NCBI GenBank assembly: GCA_964016985.1
Contig: OZ024826.1
Span: forward strand, 8,853,855 to 8,917,854
Direction of reading: 5' to 3'
From: Anodontia alba
Lineage: Eukaryota > Mollusca > Bivalvia > Lucinida > Lucinidae
DNA length: 64,000 nt
The translations under genes and the position numbers were made by a program. The notes below the pieces were generated by a model. The model searched no databases, was not told the DNA's origin, and saw nothing but the letters and a program-made list of their open reading frames with translations. Shown here one piece after another: positions 50,301 through 52,235 of the stretch (positions are counted from its first letter, which is position 1; each line of letters begins with the position of its first letter).

Positions 50301-51770
50301 ACACAAAACAATCACAATGTGAATAACACGACTACCAGAAATATTCATGATGGTAAAAATTCGATGTTTTCCCGCAACATATTTGGAGGCACTCGAGATC
50401 TCAACATCGATATCGTCAAACCGTCAATGAAAACAAAATCACCTCCTCCAAAAAACATTGGAGGATGACTTGGCTCAGATAGTCAATAAATGTGTCAAAT
50501 TAAAATCCAAACTACAGTTAAATGTTTTATAGTTTTGAAATCTGTCGTTTACTTGAGTGTGTCAACCACGGCATAAAACTATATTGATCAAGGTCAGTGA
50601 CCTTTAAATACGCCAGCTGACTGTGGGGGATTTCCCTACTCATTCTCAGTGACGTATTGACTCGCTGAATGACGTTGTTCAAAGGAATATTTAGTTTTGA
50701 ATTGATTTATTAAAATGAAATATTTATTAGCTCAAATAAAAAATCATCATTAATTCCTTCAGTTTAACGAAGTAACAAATGGCATATTTATCTTGTTTCT
50801 AGTTATTTTCGGTACTTATGCGAACTATTTTTGTTGCGTAGTACTATTGAATTCTTGGTAGTGAGTTGTTCCGCTTAGCTATGGAAAGCCGTTATCTTTA
50901 AAATATATTTTGTGCATTTTTGTCATCGGAAGGGCCATGTGATAAACAGAATCTTACATTCGTGGTCATTTAATATGAAATTTATGATACTCGTTGGGTA
51001 ATTTCGGTATTTTGCTCGCTAAAGCTCGCGAAATACAGAAATTACCCAAACTCGTTTCATAAATTTCATATTAAATGACCACTCATGTAAGATCCTCTAT
51101 TTATGTGACGTTGTATAACGTCATAAGCCCACTGGGAATAGTTGTTCTCTGACACATGGTTAGAAAGATATACATGCCCGTATAATATCCAATTTCAAAA
51201 AAAAAAAAAACATGCCTATACAAATATACTAAAAATTTTACTACAAAAAATGGAAAATTTTCCAATAAAAGTTCTGACATTTTTCATATTTCTGCTCAAA
51301 ACATAGATTGTGAGTACTCGTTAGAACCGCCTCGGTGAGTACTCGTTAGAACCGCCTCCCCGAGGCGGTTCTAACGAGTACCCACAATCTATGTTTTTGA
51401 GCAGAAATAAGAAAAATAATGTATACCCTGTAAACCCCAGTTTTTCTATATAAAAGTGGGGTTTAAGGGGGCTAGAATTATATAGGTATGTTTTCGTGAT
51501 GCAGCAAATTGTATGTGTGGGGTACTACTTTTATCCCTTCATTACGTTTTGGTCTCTAAGCTCGGGTGTCTGATAAGCATTGCTTTTTGTTTTTAATTGT
51601 TTCAGATACCAAAACCGTTATTACCTACCAAGAAGCCTTTGTTTTCAAACGATCGAGAGAGAGCCAGGAATATTGACAGAGTGTCACGTATTTTGTTCCC
51701 TACAGCGTTCCTTCTATTCAACTGTATCTACTGGAGTGTATACTTACTCTGGGTCCCGGATGAACTTTGA
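13898..51770 (+). CDS. Cys-loop ligand-gated anion channel, glycine/glutamate-receptor type (nine exons, 430 aa)
   Basis: Exons: 13898-14004, 19421-19453, 23848-23918, 29741-29808, 33884-34110, 35952-36034, 39219-39353, 41711-42114, 51606-51770; all joins stay in frame (1293 nt). Order: signal peptide (1-24), extracellular domain with loop D FVRQVW and loop A VWIPDLFF, Cys-loop C176-C190, loop-C disulfide C235-C246, M1 (~258-281), M2 (~289-310) preceded by PAR, M3 (~319-342), a ~60-residue loop and M4 (~404-426). PAR before M2 marks anion selectivity in this family. As a pentamer in the plasma membrane it would admit chloride on agonist binding. The agonist is not settled: the core resembles vertebrate glycine receptors, but invertebrate glutamate-, histamine- or pH-gated channels are close. 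N-glycosylation is possible at N56 and N106. The four exons of 68, 227, 83 and 135 nt follow the classic GABA-A/glycine receptor layout. Confidence 0.92.
14301..14355. repeat. (TATC)n microsatellite
   Basis: About 13 perfect tetranucleotide units in intron 1 of the receptor. Confidence 0.95.
14987..15198. repeat. TTAACCC-ended element with DH-type hairpin
   Basis: Left end TTAACCCTTGTCATGCTGAA and right end GCTCAGCAGGACCAGGGTTAA are near complements. The interior hairpin 15093-15165 pairs CAGATCCAGATCAGTTGGC with GCCAACTGATCTGGGTCTAC. A partial relative lies at 7021-7105. Confidence 0.55.
15601..15664. repeat. DH hairpin
   Basis: CGGATAACGCAGCCCCAGAT pairs with ATCTGGGCCTTCTTTGTCCG around CAGCTGCGCATTCGCGCAGG. 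The preceding ATGCATAATACATGAAAAGGG matches the left end of the element at 23937, so this is a truncated member. Its right side is cut by HP1 copy 6. Confidence 0.6.
15747..16035 (+). mobile_element. HP1 element, copy 6
   Basis: CATCACGAAAACACTCC tip, diverged B shoulder, core palindrome centred on GCCTCGACGAGACGG, A shoulder and CGTAATG tip. Confidence 0.82.
16317..16584. mobile_element. HP3 pogo-like MITE, copy 1, with TA target duplication
   Basis: Left end CAGTAAAGTTTCAATGACTC; right end GAGCCACTGGAGTTCGATTG is its diverged complement. TA lies on both sides (16315-16316, 16585-16586). The centre holds one half of a core related to HP1 (GTATGTTGTGTGCACTCATTC); the second half is lost. No transposase. 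Confidence 0.7.
16602..16877 (-). mobile_element. HP1 element, copy 7
   Basis: CATTACGAAAACATGCC tip, A shoulder, core palindrome with a few mismatches (GAAGCGCCTCGGCGAGGCAG), B shoulder and TTTTTGTGATG tip. Confidence 0.82.
16885..17132. repeat. 26-bp minisatellite, left part
   Basis: About nine units of TACTTTCATAGTTCGTTG plus TACGTACG. The array is interrupted by the SINE at 17137 and degenerate units resume at about 17427. Confidence 0.85.
17137..17412 (+). mobile_element. Short SINE-like element, copy 1
   Basis: Starts GATTGGGTGAGGCAAAGG and ends GACGTGCCGTTAAACCCCAA, with a T/C-rich middle. It is collinear with the copy at 38707-39046. The CGTTAAACCC tail resembles SINE tails from molluscs; no convincing A/B boxes are seen. 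The pair of copies fixes both ends. It provides the unoccupied GACGTG site for MF copy 3. Confidence 0.65.
17614..17687. mobile_element. MF micro-fold-back, copy 2, with 6-bp target duplication
   Basis: A 74-bp palindrome with tips AGTAGTATAGGCAGGCACTA and the complement TAGTGCCTGCCTATACTACT. GCTGTG flanks it at 17608-17613 and 17688-17693. Confidence 0.85.
17928..18032 (+). repeat. Tandem duplication of ~51 bp
   Basis: TAACCATGGTAAAGC, GTTAAGGTGTCCAAATG and TATGGTATATACAGTACA occur twice in succession with one or two changes. Confidence 0.85.
18145..18475. mobile_element. HP2 pogo-like fold-back MITE, copy 1
   Basis: Left end CAATCGACTCTCGTTATCTC; right end CTAGATAGCGAGAGTCAACTG; TA outside both. 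The centre is a perfect hairpin of GGAAAAGAGGAGAAATTGCT and its complement. CAGT-type ends with TA sites are as in pogo/Tigger elements. Intron 1. Confidence 0.75.
18532..18862. mobile_element. HP3 pogo-like MITE, copy 2 (core complete)
   Basis: Left end CAGTATAACCTCAATGGCTC; right end GAGCCATTGAGGTTCGACTG. The centre is a palindrome of TGTGTGTACTCATTAGAAT plus GCCTC and its complement. The resemblance to the HP1 core (GTGGGTACTCGTTAGAAC plus CGCCTC) is plain although the termini differ. TA lies on the left; the right flank is TTA. Confidence 0.75.
19421..19453 (+). CDS. Receptor exon 2 (33 nt micro-exon)
   Basis: Acceptor CTTTATTTTCAG, donor CAGAG/GTAAAA. It codes [10 protein letters not shown] plus split arginines. 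It preserves phase 2 at both ends, so skipping it would keep the frame and delete 11 residues of the mature N-terminus. It is short, but its boundaries are the only ones that join exons 1 and 3 in frame here. Confidence 0.7.
19579..19801. mobile_element. Fold-back element with nested palindromic ends
   Basis: Ends ACCGAGGT and ACCTCGGT. Just inside each is CATGCTCAACTCAGCTGAGC or its complement, which are themselves self-complementary. Inner arms share GCTAATAAATATG and a TGCCAATTTTTGTTGGCA centre. Confidence 0.7.
19826..20410 (+). repeat. Dispersed repeat P, split by HP1 copy 8
   Basis: Blocks GTGATTATATGTG through GAGCTGCATCAG and, after the HP1 insertion, TTCTTTGTTCATACG through GGTACCCCGAGAAGGC match 32275-32580 in order. 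The second half also matches 39826-40000 and 42897-43020. Confidence 0.55.
19991..20269 (-). mobile_element. HP1 element, copy 8 (full length)
   Basis: Complete copy with CATTACGAAAACACGCC and TTTTCGTGATG tips and near-perfect core. It splits repeat P, whose other copies show the uninterrupted sequence TTCCAAGGCGG. Confidence 0.87.
20735..21016 (+). mobile_element. HP1 element, copy 9
   Basis: CATCACAAAAACATGCC tip, B shoulder, core with a decayed right half (CCTTACGATAACACACAC), A shoulder, tip TTTTCGTAATA. Confidence 0.8.
21352..21489 (-). mobile_element. HP1 half element, copy 10
   Basis: Left tip, A shoulder and left half of the core are present up to CCGCCTCACCGAG, where HP1 similarity stops. 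The truncation falls at the centre of the palindrome. Confidence 0.75.
21520..21536 (+). repeat. Poly-G tract
   Basis: About 15 consecutive G directly after GTGGGGGTGCC. This is the only long G run in the window apart from GGGGTGGGGTGGGG near 59510. It could form a G-quadruplex. Confidence 0.8.
22130..22393 (+). mobile_element. tRNA-derived SINE with 12-bp target duplication
   Basis: Head CCGGCCTCGGTGACTCATTT with the B-box-like GCGGGTTTAAAACCCGC; tail GGGCCGTAAAACCTCAACAC followed by AAACAAATC. The perfect repeat ATTGGCATAGGA at 22118-22129 and 22394-22405 brackets it. Length 264 bp and the target duplication fit LINE-mediated insertion. Intron 2 of the receptor. Confidence 0.8.
22790..23126 (+). 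mobile_element. HP1 element, copy 11 (duplicated core)
   Basis: 337 bp. Tips and both shoulders are normal, but the centre holds two successive core hairpins, the second beginning AGATTGTGGGTAGTCGTTAG. Confidence 0.85.
23234..23321. repeat. Hairpin of ACGTC repeats
   Basis: ACGTCGTTACAACGTCGCTG then CAACGT, loop CTTT, and the exact complement; arms of 26 bp. The AACGTC motif resembles the repeats in the TIR element at 49827. Confidence 0.75.
23351..23390. repeat. Short hairpin
   Basis: CAGTGACCTACAAGATA pairs with TATCTTATAGGTCACTG around an AATG loop. Confidence 0.65.
23848..23918 (+). CDS. Receptor exon 3
   Basis: Acceptor TTTTTCATTTCAG, donor AAACTG/GTAAGG. It codes [20 protein letters not shown], the first helix and the 'Y..... 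P' entry of the ligand-binding domain; NSS is a possible glycosylation site. Confidence 0.9.
23937..24179. mobile_element. TIR MITE containing a DH hairpin
   Basis: Left end ACATAATGCACAACGCACGA, right end GCATTACGCATTATGTA as diverged complement. The interior hairpin 23975-24041 pairs GCGGACAACGCAGGCCCTGA with a TCTGGGTCTTCGTTGTTCGC strand. Confidence 0.6.
24180..25321. other. Intronic gap without recognised features
   Basis: Part of receptor intron 3. AT-rich, with no ORF or repeat that I can name. Confidence 0.4.
25322..25630 (+). mobile_element. HP1 element, copy 12 (36-bp internal duplication)
   Basis: 309 bp. The block CATTATTTTTCTTATTTCTG to AAAACATA beside the core is present twice in tandem. 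Other parts are typical. Confidence 0.85.
25682..25832. repeat. Inverted (AC)n ... (GT)n microsatellite pair
   Basis: About 30 AC units (25682-25742) and, 45 bp later, about 22 GT units (25788-25832). The two tracts are complementary and could fold back on each other. Confidence 0.9.
26469..26747 (+). mobile_element. HP1 element, copy 13 (near consensus)
   Basis: All parts are present and the core is a perfect palindrome around CCTCGTCGAGG. A good reference copy at 279 bp; one tip base differs (CATAATG). Confidence 0.9.
26944..27300. repeat. Long fold-back (~170-bp arms)
   Basis: Ends AAAGGCTCCATATCCCTC and GAGGGATATGGAGCCTTT. Arms share AAATTTCAGTTAGTCTCTC and continue to the centre TTAATGTTGGCAACATTAA. 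This is the longest near-perfect inverted repeat in the window. No coding capacity. Confidence 0.85.
27509..27840. mobile_element. HP2 pogo-like fold-back MITE, copy 2
   Basis: Reverse orientation relative to 18145. Left end GTTGACTCTCATTAACTC, right end AGATAACGAGAGTCGATTG followed by TA. The central hairpin is identical to copy 1 apart from the loop. Confidence 0.75.
27930..28003. repeat. DH-type hairpin
   Basis: GTGGCAAACAGAGCCTGATC and GATCTGGGTCTAAACTGTTT are the arms; the middle is diverged. Confidence 0.5.
28078..28275. repeat. SD fold-back repeat, copy 4
   Basis: Arms ACATTCCATGCAAATTG and CAATTTGCATGAAATGT with CAGCAGAAGGCATATT at one end and AGATCTGCTGAATTAA at the other. Confidence 0.6.
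28357..28442. repeat. SD-type short hairpin
   Basis: GCAGACGACATATTAAAATA and TATGTCGTCTGCTGAATTAG form the arms of a compact copy (arms only). Confidence 0.6.
28929..29066. repeat. Three repeats of a self-complementary motif
   Basis: GGCTATTTACAGTCAACTGT, GACTATTTACAATTGACTG and GGCTATTTACAGTTGACTGT recur at 28929, 28996 and 29037. Each is close to a perfect palindrome (TTTACAGTTGACTGTAAA), with TTTAACGTTTT between them. Confidence 0.75.
29516..29590. repeat. DH hairpin (well preserved)
   Basis: CAGATCCAGATCAGACGCCG and CGGCGTCTGATCTTGGTCTA with the perfect centre CATACATG. A typical member of the dispersed hairpin family. Confidence 0.7.
29741..29808 (+). CDS. Receptor exon 4 (68 nt)
   Basis: Acceptor AAATATTTCCAG, donor ACATG/GTAAGT. 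It codes [20 protein letters not shown] plus NM, the first beta strands. A 68-nt exon at this place is a hallmark of GABA-A/glycine receptor genes. Confidence 0.92.
29905..30112. repeat. ~18-bp minisatellite, first block
   Basis: Degenerate units around TTGCGTTNTTGTTACATT. A second block of the same unit lies at 30537-30792. Confidence 0.75.
30143..30250. mobile_element. Fold-back separating two minisatellite blocks
   Basis: TGTTCATTGAAGTACGAAGA and the complement (TTCATACTTCAATAAACA at the right) with inner GGTCACGAGCAA/TTGCTCGTGACC. The ends are clear; target duplication is not. Confidence 0.65.
30537..30792. repeat. ~18-bp minisatellite, second block
   Basis: Units such as TTTGCGTTCTTGTTACA; two subunits carry an extra GATCTTGTTACAGATCTTG, itself a small inverted repeat. 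Confidence 0.8.
30793..31253. other. Gap without a recognisable gene
   Basis: Short DH-type fragments (about 30955-31010) and an HP1-like tip remnant (AATTATATATAAAGGGGCA, then TTTTTGTGAT at about 30925) are all I see. Confidence 0.35.
31254..31710 (-). mobile_element. HP1 element, copy 14, carrying a nested HP2
   Basis: The tip CATTACAAAACACGCCTATT and CAAATA are followed by the HP2 element (31280-31608); HP1 resumes with TATTGAAACATTG. It then continues to the left half of the core and stops at CCGCCTCGGCGG. The second half is lost. Confidence 0.8.
31280..31608. mobile_element. HP2 pogo-like fold-back MITE, copy 3, nested in HP1
   Basis: Ends CAGTCGACTCTCGATATCTC and GAGAAAGAGTCTACTG with TA at 31278-31279 and 31609-31610. 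The HP1 reading continues across, so TA duplication is shown against the host element. Same central hairpin as copies 1 and 2. Confidence 0.85.
31752..32029 (-). mobile_element. HP1 element, copy 15
   Basis: Tips CATTACAAAAAACATGCC and TTTTAGTGATG. The core is GCCTAGGCGAGGCGG with scattered mismatches. A short HP1-tip-like CGTTTTCGTAATAATG follows at about 32040. Confidence 0.8.
32275..32580 (+). repeat. Dispersed repeat P, second copy (uninterrupted)
   Basis: Collinear with 19826-20410 minus HP1 copy 8: GTGATTATTTG, GAGCTGCATCAG, GCGTCAGTGGTTTCATATG and GGTGCCTCGGGGAA occur in order. Confidence 0.5.
32656..32715 (-). mobile_element. HP1 tip fragment, copy 16
   Basis: CATTACGAAAACATGCCTAT through CACCAAAAAATGAAAATT, then abrupt loss, 26 bp before the next HP1 begins. 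Confidence 0.7.
32742..33020 (+). mobile_element. HP1 element, copy 17 (near consensus)
   Basis: Full 279-bp copy, near-perfect core around CCTCGCCGAGG, tips CATCACGAAAACATACC and TTTTCGTAATG. Intron 4. Confidence 0.9.
33021..33883. other. Intronic gap; poly-T
   Basis: Contains a broken poly-T tract at about 33642-33672 and no gene or repeat that I recognise. Ends at the receptor exon 5 acceptor. Confidence 0.4.
33884..34110 (+). CDS. Receptor exon 5 (ligand-binding core)
   Basis: Acceptor CTTTATTTGCAG, donor CAAAG/GTACGG; 227 nt. It codes loop D ([14 protein letters not shown]), loop A ([20 protein letters not shown]) and loop E ([14 protein letters not shown]). The Arg of FVRQ matches the loop-D Arg that contacts agonist in glycine and glutamate-gated chloride channels. 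Confidence 0.95.
34469..34738 (-). mobile_element. HP1 element, copy 18
   Basis: CATTACGAAAACACACC tip, good core (one mismatch GCCGAAGCGG), shortened right shoulder, tip TTTTCGTCTTG. A further shoulder remnant lies at about 34243-34310. Confidence 0.8.
35349..35387 (+). repeat. Poly-T tract
   Basis: About 30 T with a single interruption, in intron 5. Downstream (35465-35515) a weak core-like palindrome CATATGTTGTGGATAATCAT is visible. Confidence 0.75.
35616..35886. repeat. GC-family TIR element, copy 2
   Basis: TTGAGCCGGGCCACTCCAC and TACTCGGCTCAA at the ends; the interior carries DH-type GATCAG pieces. It ends 66 bp before receptor exon 6. Confidence 0.6.
35952..36034 (+). CDS. Receptor exon 6 (Cys-loop, 83 nt)
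   Basis: Acceptor ATTCTGTTTGTAG, donor AAAGTT/GTACGT. It codes [16 protein letters not shown]: two cysteines with 13 residues between, the family signature. The usual FPMD is YPMD. An 83-nt exon here is again the conserved size. Confidence 0.95.
36060..36790. repeat. Degenerate ~150-bp tandem repeats with TTCCGTG microsatellite
   Basis: TACTTAG recurs at 36210, 36429, 36581 and 36723, each within a block like CCCTGTAGA-TATTTTCATGAA. TTCCGTG-type units (36130-36150, 36350-36366, 36500-36515) recall those at 5336. Probably an older relative of the pearl-like element. Confidence 0.55.
36791..38194. other. Intronic gap without recognised features
   Basis: Intron 6. Short AAT/ACA microsatellite at 36826-36860 and CT/TA runs at 37989-38015; otherwise nothing identified. 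Confidence 0.4.
38195..38445 (-). mobile_element. HP1 element, copy 19 (core mostly deleted)
   Basis: Tips and both shoulders are intact (CATTACGAAAACACGCC, TTTTCGTGATG), but the centre is reduced to GTTGTGGATACTCGAGAACC and unrelated bases. Confidence 0.8.
38707..39046 (+). mobile_element. Short SINE-like element, copy 2, with target duplication
   Basis: Collinear with 17137-17412 (GGTTGGGTGAGGCAAAGG start, CGTTAAACCCTAAC tail). ATGCAGAAATA (38696-38706) and ATGCAAAAATA (39047-39057) flank it with one mismatch. It contains MF copy 3. Confidence 0.75.
38979..39015. mobile_element. MF micro-fold-back, copy 3, in a SINE
   Basis: A 37-bp palindrome AGTAGTATAGGC ... GCTATACTACT flanked by GACGTG at 38973-38978 and 39016-39021. 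The other SINE copy reads TTTGACGTGCCGTTAAAC at the same place, giving the empty site. Confidence 0.88.
39219..39353 (+). CDS. Receptor exon 7 (loop B, first loop-C Cys)
   Basis: Acceptor CTTATCATTGTAG, donor TTGGAG/GTAAAC; 135 nt. It codes [18 protein letters not shown] and [21 protein letters not shown] sits where glycine receptors have SFGYT, the loop-B aromatic. Confidence 0.93.
39826..40000 (+). repeat. Dispersed repeat P, partial
   Basis: GTTCCAAGGCGGTTCCTCT through TTGCGTCGATGGTTTCATATG matches 42897-43020 and 20270-20400. Confidence 0.5.
40184..40463 (-). mobile_element. HP1 element, copy 20
   Basis: CATTACGAAAACAGGCC tip; core intact on the left and interrupted on the right by a T-rich stretch at about 40346-40362; B shoulder and TTTTCGTGATG tip present. 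Confidence 0.8.
40478..40640 (-). pseudogene. Penelope-type RT C-terminal remnant
   Basis: Matches 59990-60110 in nucleotide detail (AGCAGAAGAGATTTTAGTC, AACTAAATCGAAATG, GTACCGAAAACCCTGATTTAG). It is too short and broken to encode anything. Confidence 0.5.
40974..41200 (-). mobile_element. tRNA-Lys-like SINE (minus strand) with 13-bp target duplication
   Basis: Read on the minus strand: GTAGCCTAGTGGATAAGAG (A box), GACTCTTAATCC (a Lys anticodon arm) and GTGGGTCGAGCC (B box). A central TTTTTCTCCGGGTACTCCGG follows, a motif shared by many invertebrate SINEs, then an A-rich tail. CTCGGATTTGCTT (40961-40973) and CTCAGATTTGCTT (41201-41213) flank it. Intron 7. Confidence 0.82.
41488..41580 (+). 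repeat. tRNA-derived SINE head
   Basis: GTAGTGGTGCAGTGGTCGTG (A box) and TTGGGTTCAAACCTC (B box) about 55 bp apart, ending at a TATATA tail. It does not fold into a complete tRNA. Confidence 0.6.
41711..42114 (+). CDS. Receptor exon 8 (second Cys, M1-M3)
   Basis: Acceptor TTACTTCATTTCAG, donor AATATG/GTATTA; 404 nt. It codes VSYTC, M1 ([19 protein letters not shown]), [19 protein letters not shown] in M2, [14 protein letters not shown] and M3. PAR gives the anion-channel signature. It merges segments that are separate exons in vertebrate genes. If the weak donor is not used, the frame adds VLHIYN and stops at 42133. Confidence 0.95.
42135..42364. repeat. GC-family TIR element, copy 3
   Basis: AGCCGGGGCACACCATT and AAATGTTGTGCCCCGGCT at the ends; GATCAG/CTCATCAG pieces inside. 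It starts at the last base of the read-through stop codon of exon 8. Confidence 0.7.
42655..42896. mobile_element. GT3 TIR element, copy 2
   Basis: GGCCCAGTTGTTCAAAAC and GCTTTGAACAACTGGGCC ends; central hairpin TGAGTAGCTTTTTATTTGC and complement. Intron 8. Confidence 0.8.
43029..43372 (+). mobile_element. HP1 element, copy 21 (duplicated core)
   Basis: 344 bp. Two complete core hairpins in tandem (centres near 43174 and 43243), each ending CTCACAAGTACCCACAAAC; both halves carry the same mutations, so the duplication is recent. Confidence 0.88.
43430..43821. repeat. Repeat block flanking the retrotransposon (left)
   Basis: GTCCGTCCGTACG microsatellite and the motif CTTCAAGGTCAAAGTTCA, TTCATGAAACTGTGTACA. 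Similar motifs recur after the retrotransposon (47950-48020), so the insertion sits inside a pre-existing repeat. Confidence 0.5.
43806..47405 (+). CDS. Endonuclease (partial) - reverse transcriptase - RNase H polyprotein
   Basis: 1199 codons are open; about the first nine come from flanking DNA and the element begins just before LQETFL. APE-type endonuclease pieces: [14 protein letters not shown] and [42 protein letters not shown] (Asp ~554), [14 protein letters not shown], and the catalytic box LFVDDFGIF (Asp ~643/644), where most LINEs have YADD. RNase H: IYTDGSK (D~941), TAEAKAID (E~974), YSDSLSVL (D~998), then PSHV and LADSEA. The C-terminal knuckle is [17 protein letters not shown]. All RT and RNase H catalytic residues that I can locate are present and there is no stop. 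RNase H after RT places it in the I/Nimb/R1/LOA set; I-like is my inference. Confidence 0.9.
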   Translation: MYTPLCIRHSLQETFLKNTDNINFKNYSLYNHIATENQKASGGSSILVKSNVPHRQIDINSNLQAVAVNVTLSKSITICSLYLPPHCKFSKHDLENLINQLPRPYLLLGDFNSHSKLWGCLDTNDKGEIIENFIAENDLCLFNDKQPTYLHSPTRNYFALDLSICSPNIYLDFDWSVLDDLHGSDHFPIKIEEIESTNEDHHSRWNFNKANWENFMELCNEKLNPEMFKTADDIQAFTDTLIHVAEKCIPKSSTRSKRNRPWFNKDVKNSINKRKYALRKFNRQPTKENLIHAKQMRAKARKTIKTAKRTSWQQYVSKLNSRTPAKKIWDMIRKITGKNKNNKHVHIKSNGNICSTTKDISNALGENFQKNSSSANYSETFQNIKQEREKEHLNFTSLNHEKYNVPFTASELSDALNKSHDTAAGPDDIHYQILKHLPDNALKTLLNILNDIWITGKFPKDWSKATIIPIPKPNKDHTEATNYRPIALTSCLCKTMERMINDRLVWFLESNQLITKYQAGFRKNNCTNDHLIRLESFIRDAFIKKEHVVAVFFDLEKAYDTTWKHGIMKDLHKLGLKGRLPLFIQNFLSDRTFNVRIGNTLSNIFKQEQGVPQGSILSPTLFGIKINDIVKCVKDLDCSLFVDDFGIFIRSKNMETIEFKLQRCLNNIENWATENGFKFSKTKTQCVHFCQIRQLHLDPHLTIYGSPIPVVSEAKFLGLLFDNKLSFIPHIKALKAKCLKALDILKVLSSSDWGGNRTVLLNLYRSLIRSKLDYGSIVYGSARKSYLKSLDTIHHQGLRLALGAFRTSPVESLYAESNEPSLYIRREKLSLQYVTKLAANPRNSAHDCVFNPKYERFYNNKPTAIKPLGLRIQPLLEEANINIKNVQHFCFPSKEPWTLNPPKIILDLHKNKKTEVESHIFKNEFLEIKSNYKHYLSIYTDGSKQDEKVACSVISPNFTDSIRLPDNSSIFTAEAKAIDIALYHIRDQSEKQFIIYSDSLSVLKSLKDLHHRNPLIQQILKKYYYLSASKEIVFCWLPSHVNIRGNELADSEAKSALSLVITNFKIPHSDFKSNVCQYINNKCQSVWETQTYNKLNEIKPNFNSKCTFSNLSRKEQTKITRCRLGHTRITHSYILNNEQAPFCIPCNEPFTVKHFLVTCAEFNYIRTKYFNVKNIKELFNMPTQKILDFLKEIGLFNKI
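43834..47572 (+). mobile_element. 5'-truncated non-LTR retrotransposon (I/Nimb-like) with 12-bp target duplication
   Basis: Body of 3739 bp flanked by GTATAAGGCACA at 43822-43833 and 47573-47584. The 3' end reads AAAACATCCATC, a short CATC tail. The 5' break falls inside the LQET motif of the endonuclease, so ORF1 and the endonuclease N-terminus are missing, as is common for target-primed insertion. It lies in sense orientation in receptor intron 8. Confidence 0.9.
47585..48060. repeat. Repeat block flanking the retrotransposon (right)
   Basis: TTAGACGATGTGCAGAGAAA and, at 47945, AAGTCAAGGTCATACTTCAA with AAAGTTCACAACTTT. These are partner motifs to the left flank. Confidence 0.45.
48061..48969. 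other. Intronic gap; poly-T and DH fragments
   Basis: Poly-T at 48265-48287. GATCAG-type pieces at 48570-48620, 48680-48740 and 48840-48870. The short frames here derive from these repeats. Confidence 0.4.
48970..49294. mobile_element. HP5 pogo-like MITE with HP1-like core
   Basis: Left end CAGACAACACTCTTTATACC; right end GTTATAATGAGGGTTCACTG as diverged complement; TA on both sides (48968-48969, 49295-49296). The central palindrome is TTTGCTAAAATCGCCTC, AGAG, GGCGATTCTAACAAA. Confidence 0.65.
49321..49671. mobile_element. HP4 MITE with core-like palindrome and TA target sites
   Basis: Ends CCGTATTCGACCTAATTACC and complement, TA at 49319-49320 and 49672-49673. Central palindrome CATATGTTGTGGGTACTCAT with an AATTGCATCGAC/GTCGATGCAATT inner stem in place of the usual CGCCTC stem. 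Confidence 0.75.
50277..50468 (+). CDS. Unrecognised 63-aa ORF in the TIR element
   Basis: Basic and Asn-rich ([20 protein letters not shown], then [20 protein letters not shown]), ending PPPKNIGG. There is no catalytic or DNA-binding motif. It may be a remnant of a transposon protein or chance. Confidence 0.2.
   Translation: MSDRWREKTQNNHNVNNTTTRNIHDGKNSMFSRNIFGGTRDLNIDIVKPSMKTKSPPPKNIGG
50962..51095. repeat. Long hairpin (~63-bp arms)
   Basis: CTTACATTCGTGGTCATTTA pairs with TAAATGACCACTCATGTAAG and pairing continues through GGGTAATTTC to CTCGC-TAAA-GCTCG. Confidence 0.8.
51196..51501 (-). mobile_element. HP1 element, copy 22 (extra half-core)
   Basis: The left tip is replaced by an A run before CATGCC. 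The core left half is present twice (GAGTACTCGTTAGAACCGCC repeated) before the right half. It ends TTTTCGTGATG about 100 bp before the last receptor exon. Confidence 0.82.
51606..51770 (+). CDS. Receptor exon 9 (M4 and stop)
   Basis: Acceptor TTTTAATTGTTTCAG. It codes [32 protein letters not shown] and [17 protein letters not shown] then TGA (51768-51770). RARNIDRxSRxxFP before a hydrophobic helix is the M4 entry of glycine-type receptors. This supports intron 8 spanning 9.5 kb, including the retrotransposon. Confidence 0.94.
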   Translation: MPKPLLPTKKPLFSNDRERARNIDRVSRILFPTAFLLFNCIYWSVYLLWVPDEL

Positions 51771-51785
51771 CGCTCACCATGCCGG

Positions 51786-51955
51786 AAAAACATTTCAGCT
51801 CACGACATTCTGAAACACTTTTCTTATTTTCCCAGAAAATAGGCTTTGATCTTTCATGCAACTGCAGGAAATGTCAAGTCCTATTTCTTCGGAAAATAAG
51901 AAAAAAAAATCAGTTTGTCGACTGCTGAATAATCTAGAAAGTGTTTTAGGTTGAC
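51786..51955. repeat. SD fold-back repeat, copy 5, just after the receptor stop
   Basis: TTTGATCTTTCATGCAACTG and AGGAAATGTCAAGTCCTATT form the arms; TTTGTCGACTGCTGAATAAT is at the end. It may be part of the receptor 3' UTR. Confidence 0.5.
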
Positions 51956-52235
51956 CGATTGACTAATTTCAAAGTGATAAAATCCTGGTCCCAGGTTTAC
52001 AGTCATTCCTCAGACTAATGGTCTACCTTATTTTAAGGTCCGAAAATTCATGATATGAAATAAGATATTTTAACTCAACTAAAATGATTAGCTTCTGTGT
52101 GAGTTTAGTGGACGATATCGAACTGTAGTTATTAATTTCATCGTTAAAAGTCAGCTTTCATCTGAAAGCGCAAAATGTGCTTTCCAATCTCGATCCTCAA
52201 AGTTAACATTACGAAAACACGCCTATTCAAATATA

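Larger units (their letters stand above)
49827..51139. mobile_element. TIR element of ~1.3 kb, class unclear
   Basis: Left end TCCCAGCAGGCATATGACGT then TTATACAACGTC; right end complement TCCCAGTGGGCTTATGACGT. The left third has ATAAACGTC/GACTTTGCATCG repeats; the right part has a long hairpin (50962-51095). It contains a 63-codon ORF (50277). No transposase motif is seen. Intron 8. Confidence 0.6.
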
